Positions 1-6,151 of a DNA stretch of 7,560 nt are shown piece after piece. The translations under genes were made by a program, and so were the position numbers. Position 1 is the stretch's first letter, and each line of letters begins with the position of its first letter. The stretch is taken from the NCBI GenBank assembly GCA_964571275.1, contig CAZNCQ010000331.1, positions 1 to 7,560 of the forward strand, given 5' to 3'. The notes beneath the pieces are model-generated. The model worked only from the letters and a program-made list of their open reading frames with translations, was not told where the DNA came from and did not search any database. The stretch is from DASRQZ01 sp964571275. Lineage in GTDB: Bacteria > Myxococcota_A > Polyangia > Fen-1088.

Positions 1-1530
1 TCGAACGCCGACGCCAAGGAGCGCTTCCTGCGCGAGGGCGAGGCGGCGTCGCGCATCCGCCACCCGCACGTCGTCGACGTGACCGACCTCGGTTCCGAGG
101 GGTCGGTGATCTACCTGGTGATGGAATACCTCGAGGGGGAAGACCTCGCGCGGTTGCTCGCGCGCCAGGGGGCCCTCTCGCCGTCGCAGGCCGCCGACAT
201 CATGCTGCCGGTCGCCGCCGCCATTGCGACGGCTCACGAGCAGAGCGTGATCCACCGCGACCTCAAGCCCGAGAACATCTTTCTGGCGCGCAGCTCCTAC
301 GGTTCGGTTGCGCCCAAGGTGCTCGATTTCGGTATCTCGAAAGTGCTCGGCGACTCGCGGGCGCGCGCGCTCACCGGCACCGCGGCGACGATGGGGACGA
401 TGCACTACCTGCCGCCGGAGCAGCTGCGCGCGGCACGCGAGGCGGACGCGCGCAGCGATCAGTACGGCCTGGGGACGATCCTTTATGAGTGCGTGACCGG
501 ACAGCGTGCGTTCGAGGAGGAGAGCTTCTACATCCTGCTGAAGAAGATCGCCGAGGGTGAGTTCGTGCGCCCGTCGCTGCAGCGGCCCGGTCTGCCCGAG
601 CGCATGGAGGCGATCATCCTGCGCGCCATGAACCTGGATCCGCTCGCGCGGTTCGAGTCGGTCAAGCAATTCGGCGCCGCGCTGCTCGAGTACGGCAGCG
701 AGTCGACGCGCATTCTCTGGACGCCGTTCTTCGGCGCGGCGCCCGCCGTCGACCTGCCGGCGGGCGCGCCGGCCATCTCGAGCGTGCCAACGATGAACGC
801 CGCGGGTGAATCGGGCGCACTGTCCACCGGTAGGCCGGCGCCAGCATCTCGGCCGCCGTCGACGGATCGACCGCGCGTCGCCACGCTGGTGGCGCCATCG
901 ACGACGTCGTCGCCATCGGGCGCGACCATGGAGCTGCCGTCGCCGGCGAACCGCAAGGCGTCGAGCACGACGCTGCGGAACGCCACCGGCGAGCGCGCGC
1001 TGCCGACGCGTCCGCCCGCACCGTCTCGCTGGCGAGCGCCGGCAATCGTGGGCGGCCTCGCGCTGATCGCCGCAATCGCAGCGCTGGTCGTCCTGCGCGG
1101 CACCGGCGCCAGCGATCGCCGCGGCGACCCGGATCCGACTGCGACGACCTCCCCAGCGCCCGAGGAGACGCAGGCGGCGCCGGCCACGGCACGGGCGCGC
1201 GCTCCAAAATCGGCGCCCACGCTCGAGCCCGCCCCGCCGGTCGCCGAGCCCACGCCGCCACCCGTGGCGGCGAATCCTCCGACGGTCTCGGCGAAACCCG
1301 CGCGAGAGAGCGGCGCGCCTCCCGCGGAGAATCCCGCGCTGGCGAAGCCTGAAGACGTCACCGGCACCCGCAAGGCGAGCGCCAGGGCGGCGCACAAGGG
1401 CGGCGCCGCGAAGCCGGGTCACATGGCGAAGGCGAGCGGTTCCGGGACGACCCAGGAGCCCACGGCTCCCGCGAAGACCGACGACACGACGACGAAGAAC
1501 GCGAACGGCGCGCCGGTCATCAATCCTTGA
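1..1530 (+). CDS. Ser/Thr protein kinase, membrane-anchored (5' end outside window)
   Basis: Eukaryotic-type (Hanks) Ser/Thr kinase, expected to phosphorylate cytoplasmic proteins. The frame is open from base 1 with no start codon, so the glycine-rich loop and the ATP-binding lysine lie upstream of the window. Visible motifs, numbered by codon from base 1, are the alpha-C glutamate in RFLREGE (about 12), the catalytic loop HRDLKPEN (85-92, Asp at bases 259-261), DFG (109-111, base 325) and an activation segment rich in Thr ending YLPPEQ, where PPE replaces the usual APE or SPE. SDQYGLG follows in the C-lobe. A low-complexity linker leads to one membrane helix (about bases 1042-1095) and then a roughly 140-residue Pro/Ala/Lys tail, presumably periplasmic, with no recognisable sensor domain. 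The active-site residues that can be seen are intact. The gene converges with the next one, with 13 bases between stop codons. Kinase assignment is firm; its substrate is unknown. Confidence 0.93.
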   Translation, partial: SNADAKERFLREGEAASRIRHPHVVDVTDLGSEGSVIYLVMEYLEGEDLARLLARQGALSPSQAADIMLPVAAAIATAHEQSVIHRDLKPENIFLARSSYGSVAPKVLDFGISKVLGDSRARALTGTAATMGTMHYLPPEQLRAAREADARSDQYGLGTILYECVTGQRAFEEESFYILLKKIAEGEFVRPSLQRPGLPERMEAIILRAMNLDPLARFESVKQFGAALLEYGSESTRILWTPFFGAAPAVDLPAGAPAISSVPTMNAAGESGALSTGRPAPASRPPSTDRPRVATLVAPSTTSSPSGATMELPSPANRKASSTTLRNATGERALPTRPPAPSRWRAPAIVGGLALIAAIAALVVLRGTGASDRRGDPDPTATTSPAPEETQAAPATARARAPKSAPTLEPAPPVAEPTPPPVAANPPTVSAKPARESGAPPAENPALAKPEDVTGTRKASARAAHKGGAAKPGHMAKASGSGTTQEPTAPAKTDDTTTKNANGAPVINP

Positions 1531-1543
1531 ACCGCCACTGCGG

Positions 1544-2584
1544 TCAGAACCAGCCGACGCCGGCCGTCGCCTGCGCCTCGGCGCTCCAGGCGCCGCCGAT
1601 CGGATTCAGCGACGCGAACCGACCGGTGACCAGGTAGGCGCCGCCCGCGCGCGCGCCGGCGAAGAAGCGCCCGAAGGGGACCACCGCGCCGGCGAACCCG
1701 TCGAGCGACCAGAACCAGCGATGCTCGCTCGGACGCTCGGGATCTGCGACGAAGCCGCTCACCGCGTGGGCTTCGGGACCGAGATCCAGCTGCAGCCAGA
1801 TCGGCCCCACGGGTGCCTGCGCGCGCGCGAAGAGACGCGCGGTCAGGTCGTTGGTGCTCTCGACCACCGGCGATGACGGGCCGGGGCCGCGACCCCCGGG
1901 CACCGCGCGGTCCGACGCCGTCCCCGCGGTGAATGCGACGCCGAGCCCCAGACGATGGGCGAGCCAGGGTGCGTACACCGCGGCCAGGCTCGCCCGCGCG
2001 CTCGTCCCGTCGGGAGCGCCGCGCAGGCCGCTGCCGAGCTCGAGCGTGAGACTGTGCGGATCGCCCAGACCGGCGCCGGCCGCGCGCGCGGGTTGTAGTG
2101 GTGGCGCGACGTGCACGAGCGTTTCGGCCGCCGGCGCGGTGTCGGGCATCAACGCCACCTGCACCGAGAGCGCCAGCGCGGCCGCGTCTTCCGGCGAGAG
2201 CGGCGTCGCCACCGCGACGCGCCGGATGATCACGGTTCCGTGGTGTGGGCGCACGCAGAGCGCGGTCGCGCTGGCCGAAGCCGAGCCATCAACCGATGGC
2301 GACCGCGAGGACGACGGCGTCACATCGCAGAGCCACACCAGATCCACGGCACGCGCGCCGGTGCCGAGATCGTCGCTGGCGCCTCGCAGCGGCCGATCGG
2401 CCAGCGCCACGCGCACGCCGCGTGGCGCGAAGGCGGCGTTCAGCGCCGAGACCAGCGCGGGATCGCGCGTGGCGACCAGCATCGCCGGCGCCTCGGCGCC
2501 GCGCGCCGCCGGGTTCGCCACCAGCAGCCAGAACGCGAATGCGGCAACCCCGTCGCCGAAGTGGCGCCTAGCGAAGCCAGCCAT
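1544..2584 (-). CDS. Exported protein of unknown function with predicted outer-membrane barrel half
   Basis: Third gene of the sigma/FecR operon. I do not recognise a family. The 346-residue protein begins with a signal peptide (positive MAGFARR start, hydrophobic core, likely cut near ARG-AEA at residue 29). Residues about 35-140 form an alpha/beta-looking region starting AMLVATRDPALVSALNAAF. Residues about 175-346 alternate polar and hydrophobic residues and are glycine-rich, and the chain ends GVGWF with a C-terminal Phe, which is the usual mark of an outer-membrane beta-barrel. The ATG has GAAAGG five bases upstream. The gene overlaps the end of the FecR gene by 17 bases in a different frame, which suggests translational coupling. 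An envelope role as target or sensor partner of the FecR protein is inferred from context only. Confidence 0.82.
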   Translation of the reverse strand: MAGFARRHFGDGVAAFAFWLLVANPAARGAEAPAMLVATRDPALVSALNAAFAPRGVRVALADRPLRGASDDLGTGARAVDLVWLCDVTPSSSRSPSVDGSASASATALCVRPHHGTVIIRRVAVATPLSPEDAAALALSVQVALMPDTAPAAETLVHVAPPLQPARAAGAGLGDPHSLTLELGSGLRGAPDGTSARASLAAVYAPWLAHRLGLGVAFTAGTASDRAVPGGRGPGPSSPVVESTNDLTARLFARAQAPVGPIWLQLDLGPEAHAVSGFVADPERPSEHRWFWSLDGFAGAVVPFGRFFAGARAGGAYLVTGRFASLNPIGGAWSAEAQATAGVGWF

Positions 2585-3725
2585 CGGCGCCTTTCAGGCG
2601 CGCGAGCAACGCGTGCGCGTCGTCGGCGTTGGGACCACCCGGAAAGCGCTCGAGATACGACGACAGCAGCGCGTACGCCGCAACCCGCTGTCCGCGCTCG
2701 GCCGAGAGCCGCCCCTCGGCGAACAGCGCGTTGGCGGCCCATGGTCCGGTTCCGCTCGCGAGCTCGCGATAGATCCGAAATGCGGCCAGCGGATCGCGGA
2801 CCTCGAGCGCGACCGCGCTCTCGAAGTGCTCGCGAAGCGCGGCGCTGGCGATTGCCTGCGGACGCGTGTCCTGCACGCGCGCGACCTCCGTCGTCGTCGG
2901 CGCGTCCGGCGTACGCGCAACGGCGACCATCCGCTCCCCCGGCGGATGCACCAGCGGCGCGGCTTGCGCCGCCCGTGAGGTCGAGACCGCGAGCCGCGTC
3001 TCCGAACGATCGCGCCAGGGCGTCGTGCCGCGCACCCGGTCATGAGCGATCGCGGCCGTGATATCTGACGGGCGCGCATTCGCGACGACGGTCTCCGTCT
3101 TCTCCGCTGGTGTCTCCTCTTGCGCGACGGCGCCCGGCGCTGCGCCGGGCAGATAGCTCTCGCCGGCGTGCACCAACTGGGTCACGCCGTCGTCGTCGAC
3201 CCGGACCGTTCCGTGAACGACCGAGACCTGCGCGCGATCGCCGACGCGCGTGACGGCGAAGCGCGTGCCGACGACGGTGACGCGCGTGGTCCCCGCCTCG
3301 ACGACGAACGGCGCGCGGGTGTCGCGCGGCGCGACCTCGCAGGTCACCGAGCCACGCTCGAGCCGAAGCACCGTGGCGCCGTCGCCGTCGCCGTCGCCCC
3401 CTTGGGCGAAGGTGACCGCCGACGAGGGCGCGACGTCGATCGCCGCGCCCTCGACGGTCAGATGCGAAGGGCTGGTCGCGGTGGCGATGCGCGCGCCGTG
3501 CGCGGGCAAGCCCGGCGCACGCCACAACGCGCGCATGCCCCAAGGCGCGAGCACCGCCAGCGCCGTCGCGCCGACGACCACGGGCCAGCGCCAGCGGTGA
3601 ATCCCGGACTGCAACGCGCCCGGCCCCGCGGGCTCGCGATCCAGCGCCGCGAAGACCCCGCGCTCGATGCGCGAGACCGCCGCGTCGGCGAGCGGCGGCA
3701 TCGGCGGCGGCTCTCGCCGTTTCAC
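2568..3725 (-). CDS. FecR-domain transmembrane protein
   Basis: Second gene of the operon, 385 residues. A short cytoplasmic segment (1-46) precedes one membrane helix (about 47-65, starting WPVVVGATALAVLAP). A FecR-type beta domain follows at about 80-192, with the typical core GTRFAVTR and VHGTVRV near 153-176. Residues about 200-290 are a low-complexity linker, and 300-378 are helical and resemble tetratricopeptide (TPR) or YbgF-like repeats (DPLAAFRIYRELA, ALFAEGRL, YLERFP). In FecR systems such proteins transmit an outer-membrane signal to an ECF sigma factor. Here the N-terminal segment is too short to show a clear anti-sigma domain, so that role is inferred from the sigma gene 22 bases upstream. 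The start is GTG with AAAGGG about six bases upstream; an in-frame ATG eight codons later is an alternative. A GDGDGD run at 110-116 comes from a 6-bp repeat. Confidence 0.88.
   Translation of the reverse strand: MKRREPPPMPPLADAAVSRIERGVFAALDREPAGPGALQSGIHRWRWPVVVGATALAVLAPWGMRALWRAPGLPAHGARIATATSPSHLTVEGAAIDVAPSSAVTFAQGGDGDGDGATVLRLERGSVTCEVAPRDTRAPFVVEAGTTRVTVVGTRFAVTRVGDRAQVSVVHGTVRVDDDGVTQLVHAGESYLPGAAPGAVAQEETPAEKTETVVANARPSDITAAIAHDRVRGTTPWRDRSETRLAVSTSRAAQAAPLVHPPGERMVAVARTPDAPTTTEVARVQDTRPQAIASAALREHFESAVALEVRDPLAAFRIYRELASGTGPWAANALFAEGRLSAERGQRVAAYALLSSYLERFPGGPNADDAHALLARLKGADGWLR
3132..3150. repeat. Perfect 9-bp inverted repeat inside the FecR gene
   Basis: Arms GCCCGGCGC and GCGCCGGGC flank a single T. 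The mRNA could form an 8-bp GC-only stem with a 3-base loop. It codes the LPGAAPGA stretch just after the FecR domain, at the start of the linker. There is no T tract, so it is not a normal intrinsic terminator. Confidence 0.5.
3378..3398. repeat. 6-bp microrepeat (GCCGTC, 3.5 units) coding Asp-Gly repeats
   Basis: Three and a half direct copies of GCCGTC on the plus strand encode the DGDGDG run in the FecR-domain protein, in what is probably a surface loop between beta strands. It is short and may simply reflect slippage in GC-rich DNA. Confidence 0.7.
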
Positions 3726-3751
3726 CGCGTCCCTTTCATCGCGTCTGTCAT
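3722..3751 (-). other. Nine-codon bridging mini-ORF between sigma and FecR genes
   Basis: The sigma gene ends ...CGATGA, so its TGA overlaps an ATG (ATGA). That ATG opens a nine-codon frame, MTDAMKGTR, whose own TGA overlaps the GTG start of the FecR gene (GTGA). It fits a relay of stop-start couplings by which ribosomes leaving the sigma gene could be passed to the FecR start. A second ATG lies inside it, and its AAAGGG stretch also serves as the ribosome binding site of the FecR gene. The arrangement is directly visible; translation of the peptide is not shown. Confidence 0.4.
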
Positions 3752-4416
3752 CGTTTCTCTTTTGGTTTCTCTTTTGGTTTCTCTTTTGGTTTCTCTTCTG
3801 GTTTCTCTTCTGGTGTCTTTTTTGGCGACCCCATGACCAGCGGCGCCAGCAACGGATCGAGACGCGCCCGGCGATCGACCTCGCGACGCGCGCGCCAGAT
3901 CCGCGCCTTGGTCGCGACCAGCGACGCCGCCATCAGCGCCGCGACCTCTTGCTGTGATCGCCCGTCGATCTGGCACAGCGTGAACGCGATGCGCTGCCGG
4001 GGCTCGAGCCGCTCGAGGATCCGGTAGAGGCGGCGCAAGCCTTCGCGCGCGAGCAACTGCCGCTCGGCGTCCGCGTCGTCCGACGGCAGGTCGGGCACCG
4101 CCTCGAGGCGCGCGGGCGCCGGCCGCGCATGGCGCAGGTGCTCGTAGGCGACGCGCAGCGCGATCCGCCCGATCCAGGTATTGAGGTGCGCCTCGCCGCG
4201 AAAATGACCCAGCGAACGGAAGACCCGAATGAACGTCTCCTGTACGAGATCCTCGAGCGCCGGGCTGGGACCGAGCACGCGATGAAGCAGGCGATGAACC
4301 GACTGCACCTGCGCGCGGAACAGGCGGACCTGAGCCGTGCGGTCACCGCGCGCGCAGGCGCGCGCGAGATCCTGCTCCTCGGCGGGAGCGAGGGCGACGT
4401 CGGTCACGGAACCCAT
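3748..4416 (-). CDS. ECF-type RNA polymerase sigma factor with PKEK-repeat tail
   Basis: ECF (group 4) sigma-70 factor, first gene of the operon. From the ATG at 4416 it has 222 residues. Sigma region 2 is at about 30-98 (DLVQETFIRVFRSLGHF, then WIGRIALRVAYEHLR). Region 4 is at about 129-180, with LEPRQRIAFTL and the helix-turn-helix RSQQEVAALMAASLVATKAR. The frame extends upstream to a TTG at 4482, but an ECF-like promoter for this gene has its -10 box at 4424-4430, so transcription should begin near 4416-4418. That rules out the TTG and probably the ATG at 4422. The ATG at 4416 would be leaderless; a GTG at 4407 is the other option. The last 26 residues are a Pro/Lys/Glu repeat absent from ordinary ECF factors. 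The FecR partner lies downstream, and a divergent outer-membrane protein gene shares the promoter motif. Confidence 0.9.
   Translation of the reverse strand: MGSVTDVALAPAEEQDLARACARGDRTAQVRLFRAQVQSVHRLLHRVLGPSPALEDLVQETFIRVFRSLGHFRGEAHLNTWIGRIALRVAYEHLRHARPAPARLEAVPDLPSDDADAERQLLAREGLRRLYRILERLEPRQRIAFTLCQIDGRSQQEVAALMAASLVATKARIWRARREVDRRARLDPLLAPLVMGSPKKTPEEKPEEKPKEKPKEKPKEKR
3754..3825 (-). repeat. 12-bp tandem repeat (six units) coding the sigma factor tail
   Basis: Six contiguous 12-bp units. Read on the coding strand, the first is CCAAAAAAGACA (PKKT), then two CCAGAAGAGAAA (PEEK), then three identical CCAAAAGAGAAA (PKEK), followed by CGA and the stop. The tract is 26/72 G+C (36%) inside otherwise very GC-rich DNA and uses AAA, CCA and GAA codons that the neighbouring genes avoid. 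The unit is a multiple of three, so copy-number change would lengthen or shorten the tail by four residues without a frameshift. The identical copies at the 3' end suggest recent expansion. Confidence 0.95.
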
Positions 4417-4423
4417 CCACATC

Positions 4424-4454
4424 GTTAGTGTGGACCGCACCGGGGAAAGTTGCA
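4424..4454 (-). promoter_or_regulatory. ECF-type promoter of the sigma/FecR operon (probable autoregulation)
   Basis: On the minus strand, TGCAACTTT (4454-4446) and CACTAAC (4430-4424) are separated by 15 bases. The boxes resemble RpoE-family promoters (GGAACTT near -35, TCTGA-like near -10). The same pair with the same spacing is repeated on the opposite strand. The predicted transcription start is about 4416-4418, at or next to the ATG at 4416. Since it precedes the sigma gene itself, positive autoregulation is likely. The identification rests on comparing the two copies, not on experiment. Confidence 0.75.
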
Positions 4455-4477
4455 GGAATCGTCCGGCCACCGATCGT

Positions 4478-4508
4478 TGCAACTTTTCCGCCTCGCCAGG
4501 GCACTAAC
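4478..4508 (+). promoter_or_regulatory. ECF-type promoter of the divergent outer-membrane protein gene
   Basis: TGCAACTTT (4478-4486) and CACTAAC (4502-4508) with a 15-base spacer, identical in boxes and spacing to the minus-strand promoter. GAT lies three bases before the first box in both copies, and YCC follows it in both. The remaining spacer differs almost completely, so the conserved boxes are not just a recent duplication. The predicted start is near 4515, leaving a leader of about 78 bases before the ATG at 4593. It would place the downstream gene in the regulon of the adjacent sigma factor. Confidence 0.75.
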
Positions 4509-4580
4509 TCCTCGATGCGGCCGATACGCGCGCATGCGGGAAGCGGATCACGGCGAAATACCGCTGCGATTCCGGTCCCG

Positions 4581-4587
4581 GGAGGTG
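4581..4587 (+). promoter_or_regulatory. Ribosome binding site GGAGGTG that fixes the start of the barrel gene
   Basis: GGAGGTG ends five bases before the ATG at 4593, which is close to a perfect Shine-Dalgarno match and the strongest in the window. It selects the 4593 start over in-frame starts at 4428 (GTG, upstream of the promoter) and 4515 (ATG, at the predicted transcription start). The CCCGGG overlapping its 5' edge is self-complementary, but I see no convincing sequestering structure. Confidence 0.8.
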
Positions 4588-4592
4588 TCTGC

Positions 4593-5366
4593 ATGGTCAA
4601 GAAGAAGGTCGAACGCTGTTCCGCGCAACTGGTGCTCCTGATGGCCCCGCCGTTGCTGCTCGTGATGAGCGGCGCGGCATGGGCGCAAGCTCCCGGCGAC
4701 GCGCCCGCGGATTCCGCGGCTGTCGTCGCCGGGGGCCAGTCCCCTTGCCCGCCCGGCGCGTGCGTGAGCGCGGCCCCCAGCGAGGCGCCCGCCGCTCCCC
4801 CATCCGCGCCCTTCATCGCGCCGGCACCGCGGCTGGATCTCGCGGTCACCAGCTTCTCCATCGGCAACGGCAGCGCGTCGACGGTGCCGCTGACCGGGCT
4901 CGAGCTCGACCTCTACTTGCTCTCCACGTCGTGGTTGCGCGGCGGGCTGACGCTGGACGCCGGCCACGGCAGCGGCACGATCAGCGGCAACGACGTCGGC
5001 GTCCGCTACGGCATGCTGGGTGTGTCTGCCGCGCTTCAGTTTCCCCTGCGCCTGGCTCCGTTCATCCAGGCCAACCTCGCCGGCGGGGTGCTCGCCGGCA
5101 GCCTCGACGGCGCGCTTTCGATCCCGGGCACGTCGGTCTCGCTCACGGGTGGCACCGGCGCGACCTGGATCTACACGCGCGGCGCCGACCTCGGCGTTCA
5201 CCTGTACGCGATCGGCAGCCTGCACCTCACCGCGTCGGTCGGCTGGGTGCGGTCGACCTGGCATGCGCCCGACACAGCGGCGACCGTGGACGCTCAGTCG
5301 TCGACCCTGCGCTTCAAGGACGTCACCAACGACAGCCTGATCACCAAGCTCGGCATAGGTTTTTAG
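4593..5366 (+). CDS. Predicted outer-membrane beta-barrel protein
   Basis: A 257-residue exported protein with no family that I can name. Residues 1-31 are a clear signal peptide (MVKKK, hydrophobic core, cut after GAAWA). Residues 32-79 form a Pro/Ala-rich spacer holding the only two mature-part cysteines, in CPPGAC (52-57), which could form a disulfide. Residues 80-257 read as short amphipathic beta strands with Gly/Ser/Thr turns (LDLAVTSFSIG, LELDLYLLS, GVHLYAIGSLHLTASVGW). The chain ends LGIGF, with the C-terminal Phe expected of proteins inserted by the BAM machinery. About 178 residues would suit an 8-stranded barrel. It is transcribed divergently from the ECF sigma operon from a promoter with matching boxes, so it is probably a target of that sigma factor. 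An in-frame ATG at 4515 would bury the signal peptide 26 residues in and is less likely. Confidence 0.85.
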   Translation: MVKKKVERCSAQLVLLMAPPLLLVMSGAAWAQAPGDAPADSAAVVAGGQSPCPPGACVSAAPSEAPAAPPSAPFIAPAPRLDLAVTSFSIGNGSASTVPLTGLELDLYLLSTSWLRGGLTLDAGHGSGTISGNDVGVRYGMLGVSAALQFPLRLAPFIQANLAGGVLAGSLDGALSIPGTSVSLTGGTGATWIYTRGADLGVHLYAIGSLHLTASVGWVRSTWHAPDTAATVDAQSSTLRFKDVTNDSLITKLGIGF

Positions 5367-5370
5367 AGCG

Positions 5371-6144
5371 TCAGGGTTGGGGCGTGGACACCGGCACGCG
5401 GCCGAGCGCGGTGCGGCGCAGGACCAGCGGCAGCGTCTTGCCCTCGGTGATGAGCTCCATGTGTTCGTACTGCGACCGCAGGCAGAGCAGCTTGGCCGTG
5501 CGCTGCGCGCGCGAGAGCTCGTCGAATGAGTCGGGGATGCGCGGGAGCGTGATCGCGCGCCGGTAGCCGCGGACGAACGGGTCGGCCCAGCGCGCGGTCC
5601 CCTTCACGACCAGCGTCATCTTGTGAGCGGGATCGGCGTCGAGCCACGCGCGAAACTCGTCTTCCTTGCCGTAGAGCGCGTCGACGAGGATCAGCGTGCG
5701 CAGCGCGGGATCGCCCAGCCACTCGGCGAGCGTGCGATAGGCGCCCGAGTGACCCGCCGCCACAACCGGACCGGGCGGCCGCCGCAGATGCGCGCGAGCC
5801 AGCGCGGTGGCGATCAGCGACTCGAGATCGGTCCAGGCGGGCGGCTCATCCGCCGCTTCGGGCGCCTCGGGAACGATGAACAGCGCGTTCGCGCCGCTGG
5901 CCGCGAACTGCGCGGCCAGCTGGTGCTCGCGCCAGGCCTGGTCGACGCGCGTGTAGAGCCCGTGCACGTAGACGACGATGCCCGCGCTGCGCCGGTCGTA
6001 ACCCGCGGGCCGGAACAGGTGCACCGGCCCGTGTTCGGTCTGCACGCGGTAGTGTGTGCCTTGCGCCTCGATGTCGGTGGCGACGCCGGTACGATGGTCC
6101 GATGCGCTGGCCAGCGCCAGCGCGGTCAACAGCGCCGCGCTCAC
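5371..6144 (-). CDS. Exported alpha/beta-hydrolase-fold protein
   Basis: A 257-residue protein with the serine-hydrolase layout. VVYVHGLY (57-64) gives the oxyanion-loop HG, AAGHSGAYR (129-137) is the nucleophile elbow with Ser133, LILVDALYG (151-159) offers Asp155, and QYEHMEL (225-231) supplies the probable catalytic His228. The usual acid position after a late strand is less certain. The N-terminus is a short hydrophobic stretch (MSAALLTALALASASD), probably a signal peptide though without basic residues. The start is GTG at 6144. The upstream in-frame stop is 31 bases away with no other start codon between, so the choice is well constrained. It follows the neighbouring exported protein gene by seven bases and is surely co-transcribed. 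Its stop is four bases from that of the convergent barrel gene. Substrate unknown: an ester, lipid or peptide in the periplasm is inferred. Confidence 0.85.
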   Translation of the reverse strand: MSAALLTALALASASDHRTGVATDIEAQGTHYRVQTEHGPVHLFRPAGYDRRSAGIVVYVHGLYTRVDQAWREHQLAAQFAASGANALFIVPEAPEAADEPPAWTDLESLIATALARAHLRRPPGPVVAAGHSGAYRTLAEWLGDPALRTLILVDALYGKEDEFRAWLDADPAHKMTLVVKGTARWADPFVRGYRRAITLPRIPDSFDELSRAQRTAKLLCLRSQYEHMELITEGKTLPLVLRRTALGRVPVSTPQP

Positions 6145-6151
6145 TCTTCGT

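Noticed and set aside
528..1397. Long open frame antisense to the kinase (289 codons)
   Set aside because: Ala/Gly/Ser-rich shadow of a GC-rich gene with clear kinase motifs on the other strand; no domain or ribosome binding site.
1851..3061. Long plus-strand open frames opposite the barrel-like and FecR genes (375 and 316 codons)
   Set aside because: They run across two well-supported minus-strand genes, are Arg/Ala/Pro-rich without recognisable domains, and reflect codon-position GC bias.
3667..3957. Plus-strand frames encoding FLFW or SLLV repeats that look like membrane segments
   Set aside because: The hydrophobic repeats are only the reverse reading of the 12-bp PKEK-coding tract; the sigma gene on the other strand has real domain conservation.
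4444..4489. Inverted repeat GGAAAGTTGCA ... TGCAACTTTTCC as a repressor operator or hairpin
   Set aside because: Better explained as two opposed -35 boxes, since each arm has its own CACTAAC box at the same 15-base distance.
4428..4592. Upstream extension of the barrel gene to GTG at 4428 or ATG at 4515
   Set aside because: The first lies upstream of the predicted promoter. The second would put 26 residues before a classic signal peptide and ignore the strong GGAGGTG at 4581.
4548..5566. Overlapping open frames on both strands across the barrel gene (238 and 295 codons)
   Set aside because: Arg-rich shadows without export signal, domain or ribosome binding site.
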